Source: Mucidula mucida
Taxonomy: Eukaryota > Basidiomycota > Agaricomycetes > Agaricales > Physalacriaceae
DNA: 64,000 nucleotides
Reading direction: 5' to 3'
Assembly: GCA_015501055.1 (NCBI GenBank)
Contig: JADNYV010000012.1
Location: 434,001 to 498,000 of the forward strand
Both the position numbers and the translations under genes were made by a program. Position 1 is the first letter of the stretch. Every line of letters begins with the position of its first letter. Shown piece after piece: positions 56,397 through 64,000 of the stretch. Under the pieces are notes generated by a model that was given only the letters and a program-made list of their open reading frames with translations, was not told the origin of the DNA and did not search any database.

Positions 56397-59290
56397 AAGG
56401 CGCAAGTTCCATTCTGCGCCAGAGTCGCTCCATGAGGGCCGCAGAGGGTAGTGTGACGTCAAGGGGTTCGGTGTCAGGCAGTGGCATGGGTCGGAACAGA
56501 TGTGATGGAAATTGCGACATGGGGACTTCAATGCGAGCAAGCGCGGGTGGCTTCGGCTTGTTCGGATATTGTTGGTGGAAATTGCTGATAGCTTCGTCGG
56601 CATTTTTGAGATTGCATGCCGGTTCCCATGTCTGCTCGTGTGTGCCGTAACCCTTCCAGTGAACCTTGTATTGAAAACCCCCGCGGTACTTCCGGGAATT
56701 AACCACTTTCTCAACCTCCCATTCCGGTTCGGCTCCTTCCAGCACAGGTGGTGGACGCATGTCTCGGGGTTGTGTCGGAAATTGGGGCTCATGGTAAGGC
56801 GTCAACAGGGCCTCATTGAACACGGGATGGATGCTTTTCCACGTGTGAGGAATCTGGAGCTTGTAAGAGCTCGTCCCGACTTTCTTGATCACTTTGAACG
56901 GCCCGAAGCGTTTGTCATCGAGCTTCTTCATTAGTCGGTCCGTGCTGAGATTCGTCCCTTCCAGCCATACTTTGTCGCCCGCCTTGTATTCTACTGCGTC
57001 TGTCCGCTTCCTGTCGTAAAACCGTTTCATATCCTCCTTTGCCATCTTCAATGCTGACCCCACTTCGTCCCATGTTTTCCTCATGCCGTCGGCAAACTCC
57101 TGCGCAGTCTCGTTTCTCGATGCCGTTTTCGGAGCGGTGCCTTTGTAGGGATGTCTGCCCATATCTGCGAAGAACGGAGTGACTTTGGTCGCCGAGTGAA
57201 CTCGATCGTTGTAAACAAATTCAGCAGAGGGTAGCCATTTGTGCCAGTCGTTCTGATGGTAGTTGACAAATAACCGTAAGAAATGTTCTATCTCTTGGTT
57301 CAGCCGTTCCGTCTGCCCATTTGCCTGTGGATGATACGCCGTTGTAAAGTTTCCTTGTATGCCCAACAACCGGTACAATTCCTTCATAAAACGCGAGTGG
57401 TATTGTGGACCACGATCATGTATCATCTGGCGTGGCATCCCATGTATGGGGAAAATGCGATCTCGGTAGATGCGGGCCATGCCTTCTGACGTCAGAGTGG
57501 TGTGTGTCGGTATGATGCGTAATCGCTTTGTGAAATGGTCCACAAACGTGCTGATAGCGTTGTATCCTCCCGATTCCGGCAGCTCTCCAATCATGTCCGT
57601 CCCTACTATTTCCCATGGCTCGCTTGGCACATCAATAGGATGAAGAGGTGCAGCCGGCTTCGTGCGATGTGACTTGGTGACCTGGCATTTTTGACACCCT
57701 TCTACGTATTCCCAGACCTCTCGGCTGATTCCTGGCCACCAATAGGTGCGTGTGATCAGCTCAAGGGTCTTGTATCGTCCGGGATGCCCTGCAAGCTGTG
57801 CATCATGGTGCATTCCAATAACTCTTCCCCGCAATTCCTTGTCCTTCGGTATGTAAATACGATCCTTCCACATAATAAGTCCATTTTCCTTCTCTTCCCA
57901 TCCTTTTTCTTTGTTTTCTAATGCTTTTTGTACGTATCTGTCTTTGTTTCCTTTTCTTTGTTTGATTTTGTTAAGTAATTCGTCCTCCGGTGTGTCTACT
58001 GTATGTAAAGAAAATTGAATTTGTGAAATAAAAAACTCCGCCTTGAGCAAAACAACGTTTTCGTTATCTTTTTCCCCCTTCTCAAGGCCTGTCATCCTTG
58101 ACAAGGCATCAGCTTTCCCCATCGTCTTGCCCGGCTTGTGAATCATCTGTATGTCATATTCCGCTAACTCCGTAACCCATCTTGCCTGCCTCCGATTCAA
58201 CTTCTGTGGCTTCCGGAAGTACTGGAGGTTTTGATGATCGGTAAACACCTCCACCGTTTCCTTTGCTCCAAGGAGATATTGTCTCCAGTCGTCAATCGAG
58301 TCCATAATAGCCATCATCTCTTTGTCGTAGATCTCATAATTGCGCTCTACTTCGTTCAGCGCGCGAGACCGAAAGGCTACTGGTCTCCATTTTCCGTCCA
58401 CCAACTGGGAAAGAACCGCCCCGTTTGCATAGTTTGAGGAGTCTGCCTCAACTCGAAACTTGCCGTCGTCGCGTGGTACGATCAGAACGGGCTCTTCCGT
58501 CATCATCCGCTTCGACTCCTCAAATGCCTCGTGCTGCTCCATGCCCCAAACCCACTCGCCCTTCCCGGTTAGCGATGTCAATGGCTTCGCTACTCCCGCA
58601 AATCCCCGGATGAAACGTCGGTAGAAGTTGCAGAAGCCCAGGAATGACTGTACTTCCTTCTTCTTCGTCGGCTCCTTCCATTCCTTCACTACAGCCACTT
58701 TTGCCGGATCCATCTTCACTTCTCCTCCTCCAACAATAACTCCTAAGTAGTCTACAGTATGTGCCTCGAAACTACATTTCTCGGGTTTTAAATACAACTT
58801 ATTTACTCGTAATATTTCTAATACTCGTCGTACGATATGCCTATGTTCTTCCAACGTGTTCGTAAAGATAAGTATGTCATCCAAGTAAACTATAACATGT
58901 CCTTCATCAATCACTCCTTCAGAATGTGATTCATGAACGATTGGAATGTCGCCGGCGAGTTTGTAAGTCCGAAGAACATGACTGAGGGCTCGAACAGGCC
59001 TCGGTTTGTTCTAAACGCCGCTTTCCACTCATCACCTTCTTTGATCCGGATGTTATTGTAACCCCATCGGACATCCATCTTTGTGAAAACCTTTGCTCCT
59101 TCAACTTGTCGATAAGCTCCTGGATCAACGGCAAGGGGTATCGGTTCTTGATTGTCATGTCGTTCAACTTCCGATAATCTGTACTGGCCGAAGGCTTCCA
59201 TCCTTCTTTTTGACAAAGAAGAAGGGTGATGCCATAGGTGAAATTGATGGCCGTATATGTCCGTCCGTATGTTTCCTCCAGGAACTCATC
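56395..59290 (-). CDS. Chromovirus Pol: reverse transcriptase, RNase H, integrase, chromodomain
   Basis: Copies and integrates the element. Intact frame 58914-56395 (839 residues): RT catalytic '[11 protein letters not shown]' (about 58890), '[20 protein letters not shown]' thumb (about 58640), RNase H '[19 protein letters not shown]' (about 58460) and '[11 protein letters not shown]', integrase zinc finger '[20 protein letters not shown]' with 'GCQKCQ' (about 57790-57690), integrase Asp 'GTDMIGELP' (about 57600), '[11 protein letters not shown]' (about 57410) and a following Glu, and a C-terminal chromodomain '[18 protein letters not shown]' with '[17 protein letters not shown]' (about 56735-56630). 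Upstream, early RT ('[18 protein letters not shown]', '[16 protein letters not shown]', 59216-58911) lies in other frames, with a break at about 58911-58917 and another near 59160-59200. Confidence 0.92.
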
Positions 59291-59479
59291 TAAGCCTTCT
59301 GCTTGGATGGACTAAGGGATAAACCTTGCAGTCAACCGGTTTGGAACCAGGCGTAAGTTCTATCGCGTGATCCCAGGGTCTTCGCTCCGGTAACTTGTCA
59401 AAGTCCGCCTTGCTAATACATCGGAAAATTCCTCGATGTAAGGTGCAGCAGCGGATGAAGCTGTTGTGATCTCAGCTTT

Positions 59480-60130
59480 TCACCGCTTTTGCGATAGTTG
59501 TCCCAGTCCATCCAAAACAACGCTCTCCCTCTTCCACTTCTCTTCTACATCTTCTCCTTCATCTTCTGGCGAGTCATACTGGGTAGATAGCCGCAGCGGT
59601 CTGGGCATGATCAAAGTCAACGTGGATTCTGTCCAGTTGATCGTGGGGTTGTGATATCGTAGCCAATCTAGCCCCAAAAAGATACTTGTTTTGCCGAGAT
59701 TGGTAACGGCCAACTCAATCTTTTCGGCGTGATCTCCGATCTTCATCGGACCTCCACAAACCTTCGATTGCTCCTCCCTGTTTAGGGTTCCATCCGCATT
59801 GTAGACAGGAGCTTGACCGGTAACTCCTTGATCGGGAGTCCGTTCTTCTCGACGAATTCTTTATTGACCAAGAACCCGTTGCTCCACTGTCAAGAAGGGC
59901 ACTCGTTTCCCATTCAGAGCCTGTGTGTACGCTCTCTATGGTTACTCGGAGTTTCATGTCCTGCCCCTTTGTTCCCCGGATGTACTTCCTCGACTTTTTC
60001 AACTCCGTCACAACTTCCACCGCAGCTTCCTTTGTCAACGCTCTGATCGCCATCACCTTCTCCTCCGTCGCTTCTCTCTCTCTCCGCTCCGGCATCCATG
60101 CTCTCAAAATTCCCACTGCTCTCGACACGT
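59480..60130 (-). pseudogene. Chromovirus aspartic protease region, frame-broken
   Basis: The minus strand carries the retropepsin active site in 'SALLDSGATGSW' (about 59885) and, in another frame, the C-terminal protease hallmark 'KTSIFLGLDWLRYHNPTINW' (about 59690-59630). At least one frame change between them (about 59760-59870) breaks the polyprotein. Confidence 0.75.
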
Positions 60131-60299
60131 CATCCTCTCTTAGCCGTTGTGCGATCCACTCGGGCGTATTTGGCTCAAATCTTTCTTTCGCAGGTTTTGG
60201 TGGTAAAGTCGTCGATGATATTTTAGATGTTTCAGTACCCGTACTGTAAATAGATTCTGCATCTGACGACCCTTTCCTTGATGACTGCTCCGGCAGGAC

Positions 60300-61209
60300 T
60301 GCGTCTACTGCGGGAGCTTCGCAAAACCCAACTCTTCGGCCAGCTTCTTCTTCTCCTCGTCATTCATTCGGTCCATAGCCCCGAATCGTCTGGGGTCGAC
60401 CCTTCTTGGACAGAACTGCTGACATGGCCGTGTTCGCCACAGCTGAAGCAAAGTCCTCTTCGACGTGCGTTGTTGATGTCCATCGGCCTGCCGGTTCCTC
60501 CATAGGTAACACCGGTGGCATCTCGTCGTGTGATTGGCGTCGGGGTGGTTCGTAGGATTGGCTCTCGATGTAGCCGCCTGCGGAGCTTGGGGCCGACTGC
60601 ATGCCGACCTCTTGCTCGCCGTCCGCCTTCTCCATAGCTGATGATCTGAATGATCTGTGCCTTCCAATCCTTGTACTTCTCTGGCAACCCGTCTTGGCTG
60701 CCATAGATCTGGTCAATGATCTTCTCGTTGACATTGGTCTCGAGAAGTCGATAACAATGCGTCATCCTTTGAGTATCCTGCCTGAGTGAGCAGAACCTCA
60801 ACTTCTGGAAGAAATCTTGAGCGGTGTCTTGCCCCTGGCGCAACGCTCGATCTGGTCTTGCGCGTCTCGCGCGAGGTTGGAATCCACAAATGCTCCTTCA
60901 AGTTTCCTTGAACTCGTCCAAGAGACTGTCCATTCCTCTTCTTCCTCGTCAAAGTTCTGATCCGAGTAGTTCTGGACCCATGCATCAACTGATCTCCTCG
61001 GATGTAGGAGAGAACAACATAATCCTTTCGGAGTCAGATGTGAGGTTGTTCTTCTTGTACGGATGTATGTGAACATGATCGCCACCAGCTCTTGTACTTG
61101 GACTTGTCCCCGTCATAGTCATAAGGCTTGTTGACAAGGGATGGCCTTTGATTTCGACATCGCGTGATGAGCGGGTGTGTGAGAATGGTTTCGGTGCTTT
61201 GTTGGACAT
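60300..61209 (-). pseudogene. Chromovirus gag, frame-broken
   Basis: Start region 'MSNKAPKPFSHTRSSRDVEI' (61209). The capsid-like part lies in other frames: 'VDAWVQNYSDQNFDEEEEE' (about 60990), 'LEGAFVDSNLARDAQDQI' (about 60895), 'QDFFQKLRFCSLRQDTQRM' (about 60820) and 'DGLPEKYKDWKAQIIQI' (about 60690). A CCHC knuckle starts 'CFSCGEHGHV' (about 60440), but the last Cys is reached only after a frame change ('CPRRVDPRRFG', about 60410). At least three frame breaks, so Gag is not made from this copy as it stands. Confidence 0.75.
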
Positions 61210-61781
61210 GATGAATGGGGTGATAGGATCGGAGAGTGAAAAGTGAAAGTGGGGATATGGGTGATGCGATTTGGATGAAACGGGTGAGGGAATGAGGTTG
61301 GATGAATAAGGAGGATCGCCTAGATCTGAGATAGAATCCAGGACTTGGTAGGGTGGGGAATGATGGTGTGTATCGTAAGTAAGTAAAGTAGGTAGGTATC
61401 GTAACTGTCTACGCTATTTTACCGACTACTGACTAGTATCTACGGAGCCCAAGAGCTCGTCACAAGTTCGCAATTGCCCAGCCGACGTCCCTCTGGTGTG
61501 AGGTAAGCCGAAGTTTTCCTGGGAACGGGGTTGACCCGTAAACAGCGCCCACTGAAGTGCAACTGCAAAAGTTCGTTCTGTGAGAGCGGCTACTTCCAGC
61601 ACCCGAGGCAGTTATCTCTAACTGTCAGCCGGCCTACTGGGACCAATACACATGTATGCGGACGTGCGCTGGAATTAGGAATCTGTCAATCTGTAAACAG
61701 GAAAGGGGATGGGGAAATGTGCGATGATCAAACAGTGAGGTGCTGATCAACGATCAGGGATGTGTGGTAGGTGGTAGAAAG

Positions 61782-61793
61782 TAGTTCCGATCT
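61782..61793 (-). promoter_or_regulatory. Candidate self-priming primer-binding site
   Basis: Two bases inside the 5' LTR end, the minus strand reads AGATCGGAACTA. Its exact reverse complement TAGTTCCGATCT occurs in the sense strand of the LTR (plus coordinates 61903-61914), about 30 bases after the LTR TATA box. This matches the Tf1-type layout, where the RNA 5' end folds back to prime. Complementarity is seen; the mechanism is inferred. Confidence 0.55.
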
Positions 61794-61938
61794 TCTGTTA
61801 GCGACTGACTATAGCCACAAGACTAAACCAGGTACCACAGAGAGACTCAAGGGAAAGAAGTGTTCGTGTTCGTAGAACTAGGCTAGGCCAGGTGTATAAA
61901 CGAGATCGGAACTAAAGTACAATGATACTACACTACTG

Positions 61939-61947
61939 CTTATATAC
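61939..61947 (-). promoter_or_regulatory. LTR TATA box
   Basis: The minus strand reads GTATATAAG; the left LTR has the same motif near 55998-56006. Transcription would start about 25-32 bases downstream, next to the sequence complementary to the primer-binding site. Confidence 0.6.
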
Positions 61948-62220
61948 TAGTAAGCCTGTGTTTGGGACTCCTTGTCCATACGTGTTTCCGCTAGGGATAA
62001 CTCCACGCCCTTGACCCAGTGTTGTATGCTACTAGTCCGTGAAACCATTAAATACAAGTGGTAACTGCATGTAAGTAATAATACTGAAACGACCATGTGT
62101 GCTACGAGTGTCGGTGGTGTGTATACAATGGGAAATCCATGAGGTATTGGCATGTATGATGTCATCCATGTGTTGGGTGTGTGTCCGACATGAGTACGGC
62201 TTCGGTAATGCACAGGAGTA

Positions 62221-62464
62221 CTGTAGCATTTCAACTGTAACTTCACAGCCTGTGACCCATTATGGTCTGAAGTTACAGCGAACAGCTTCACAGACCCTTA
62301 AATTGCCTTTTTTGGACAGTTCCGCTTATAGCGGGACCTGAAATTTCCTTATTTGGAGGCTCGTGCCTGACCAAAGTGGTCCGTGACCCGTTATGATGTA
62401 TATATAGCTTCACTTCAAAGACCCACGTGACCCGTTATGTGAATTTGCGGTCGAAACGCTACAG
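62221..62464. mobile_element. MITE-like element with TA target duplication inside the LTR
   Basis: A 244 bp block absent from the left LTR. Ends are inverted repeats: CTGTAGCATTTC at the left against the complement of GAAACGCTACAG at the right (one mismatch in 12). It is flanked by TA on both sides (62219-62220 and 62465-62466), while the left LTR has a single TA at the matching site. Non-coding. Inside, GTGACCC(A/G)TTATG occurs three times. TA duplication and terminal repeats suggest mobilisation by a Tc1/mariner-type transposase. Confidence 0.8.
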
Positions 62465-62531
62465 TATGATCGGTGACGAAACAGATGATGAAACAGTCCG
62501 TTGGTTGATAAGACAAGGCCCCCAATAAGAT

Positions 62532-64000
62532 ATGATAAGATGTGAAAGTGTGAAAATATGGCAATTCATAACATGTGCATTGCGGAAATCGACGGCCTAC
62601 CACACAGTACAACTCCCCGCGAAAACCTTTATACAAGACCATCTTCGTCTCCCTCAATATAAAAGCATCAGACAATATGACATGCTAGTTAACAACATCT
62701 TCAAAGAGCTCAAGGAAGCCGGTCTCTTGACGGAAGATGGTTGGACCGAGTTGAAGATAGACGCGCAGACCGAAGACGCGACGTTCGAGAACCTCTGTCC
62801 GATAACTAACAAGATTCACGACATCTGCATCGAGTGGGAAAAGCGACATGGCAAGCAGTTCAGTAAGGCGACAGCCAGATTGCAGTGCGATGCCCGCAGA
62901 AGGACAAACTCCGAAATCAATGGAGGGTCCATGATGCTGGACGCACACTTCGTCTTGACCGAGTCCACCACGCCAGGTCCCCCTACAGACTCTTTGCCGG
63001 ACACCGCTGACGTGTCGGGGCCTGCGGAATTCAAAAAACTTCTCAGTGCCCGTGGAGAGGTCAGATATTTCTCTCTTCTTCGTTCTCCGTTTATGCTGAA
63101 AGCCATGCAGAATGAATTCAAACTGGCTGGAAATGTCGGCCATACGATGGCCAATGATCCCTGCCGTCGCTTTGTTATTGCTTTCACTATCGAGGACCAG
63201 GAGATGCGGTTCTGGTACTTTTCTCGTTCGCACATCGCGATCGGAGAGGCTTTTGACTACCATGAGGTGTGTATGTCGTTTATCTCTGTTGCAACGGCCT
63301 TACTGAGTTTGTCTCGTATTTCTAGAACCCTATGCATTTTATCCGCTTCGTTATCTTTATGACCTTCGCCAAGCGAGCGCAGCTTGGCTACGATCCAACC
63401 GTCGTGCGCGTATGCGATCGCGCGGGAAAGATCCGGTATCGGTTCCAGGTCAATGGCAAATTCTACCTCAGCGGAAAGGCCGCTATTGACGAGGAAAGTG
63501 CGCGCGACATTGTTACACGCGCTACTCGCGTCTGGGGTGTCGAAGAGGTCGATCCCGACACCAATCTTCCGGTCAATGGAGACAAGCTCGTCCTCAAAAG
63601 ATGTCTGGCTATTTGATGATGCCAAAGGCGAGAAAGCCATTCAGGACGATATTTTTGCGCAGCTTCGCAAATTGGACGTGAAACTTGCAGAGCGGATGGC
63701 CGCCGGCGACTCCTACGAAGACCTTGGTGTGGATCATTACCCCCCATCACCACAGACTTTAGAAGATAACGCCAAACAATACTTTCTGACCATCATAGAG
63801 GATGAGGTTGTTGTTATAGGCAGCGACCAGGATGTCGCCCCAGCTCCCGACACGCAAAGTGTCCCGTTCGAGTATACCGAAGTGAATCCGCCGACTGCAG
63901 TACACCCTCCCGCTGTACGTGGTGCTTCACGCTCTGGCGTGGAGGGTTACCTCCTCAACGATCCTGGCTACCGACAGTGCGGGTGGCAGTGCATAAAGCG
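62532..64000 (+). CDS. FunK1 fungal-type protein kinase, N-terminal region, 5' truncated by LTR, 3' partial
   Basis: FunK1 kinases are a large basidiomycete family with an N-terminal domain before the kinase fold. Seen: 'STAYHTVQLPAKTFIQDHL' (about 62590), 'DATFENLCPITNKIHDICI' (about 62776), 'LQCDARRRTNSEINGGSM' (about 62880), 'DPCRRFVIAFTIEDQEMRFW' (about 63157), an intron at about 63267-63325, then 'NPMHFIRFVIFMTFAKRAQL' and 'DIVTRATRVWGVEEVD' (about 63508). The usual first residues are missing; the chromovirus LTR ends at 62573, and the frame stays open into it to an ATG at 62532, which would add about 14 LTR-derived residues. At 63596-63599 one extra A breaks the frame between 'KLVLK' and 'DVWLFDDAKGEKAIQDDIF'. 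The kinase domain lies beyond the window end. Confidence 0.8.

Larger units (their letters stand above)
55856..62573 (-). mobile_element. Ty3/gypsy chromovirus with two LTRs, partly decayed
   Basis: LTR retrotransposon on the minus strand bounded by LTRs 55856-56383 and 61796-62573, both with TGTTA...TAACA ends. Order in the sense direction: 5' LTR, primer-binding site (about 61782-61793), gag (about 61209-60300), protease (about 60130-59480), RT-RNase H-integrase-chromodomain (about 59290-56395), polypurine tract (about 56384-56396), 3' LTR. The second half of pol is one long intact frame; gag, protease and early RT have frame changes and stops. The LTRs differ at dozens of positions plus a MITE insertion, so the copy is not recent. 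Flanking 5 bp are ACATC (left) and TGTGC (right), so no target duplication is seen. Confidence 0.9.
61796..62573 (-). repeat. Chromovirus 5' LTR (right copy, 778 bp including a MITE)
   Basis: TGTTAGCGACTG...ATTCATAACA, collinear with the left LTR; the extra length is a 244 bp insertion at 62221-62464. It is the promoter-bearing LTR for the minus-strand element. Confidence 0.9.

Noticed and set aside
55856..62573. LTRs assigned to the copia element
   Set aside because: The polypurine tract and pol stop sit directly beside the left LTR in the minus orientation, so both LTRs belong to the chromovirus.

Overview
The window looks like nuclear DNA from a filamentous basidiomycete, probably an Agaricomycete. 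Genes are tightly packed on both strands and are split by many 45-60 nt GT-AG introns. Several families are typical of that group: a FunK1 fungal-type kinase, an RNA-silencing RdRP, a CSC1/RSN1-like channel, a GMC oxidoreductase and a Ty3 chromovirus. Most calls rest on protein motifs I recognise after joining exons by eye, so exon borders are approximate unless a splice site is given.

Layout. Positions 1-28,500 are mostly housekeeping genes: the 3' end of an RRN7-like Pol I factor; a low-complexity coiled-coil protein; a Gfd2/YDR514C-like DEDDh nuclease; a membrane protein; a long RS-rich/SANT (Snt1-like) repressor; PIG-S of GPI transamidase; ICMT; mitochondrial EF-G2; a Q/P-rich hypothetical; mitochondrial uL16; an intronless orphan; ceramide synthase; a decayed COX18-like fragment; and a CENP-A-type centromeric histone H3. 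Positions 28,900-53,900 hold a damaged GMC oxidoreductase, intact COX18, ribosomal eL6, RdRP, a Ras GTPase, an UNC93-like transporter, a TauD-like dioxygenase, a CSC1-like channel, a SET protein, DCC1 and two unrecognised genes.

Positions 53,950-62,573 are repeat-derived: a short-chain dehydrogenase remnant, a copia-type leader with a gag ORF cut off by an LTR, and a 6.7 kb minus-strand chromovirus (55,856-62,573) with two LTRs, a chromodomain and a candidate Tf1-like self-priming site. A 244 bp MITE-like element with TA target duplication sits in its upstream LTR. The downstream end abuts a 5'-truncated FunK1 kinase that runs off the window.

Two points deserve most attention. First, many otherwise conserved genes (Ras, TauD, CSC1-like, GMC, CENP-A, Gfd2-like, FunK1) are broken by a single base, often in or beside a homopolymer. 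This is either residual assembly error or unusual clustered decay, and it decides which genes here are functional. Second, the repeat island combines a self-priming chromovirus, a nested MITE, a copia leader sharing its first ~80 bp with the chromovirus LTR end, and an LTR able to donate an in-frame start codon to a kinase. The genes do not form one pathway or biosynthetic cluster; RdRP, CENP-A, Snt1-like and the chromodomain integrase share a chromatin/silencing theme but are scattered.
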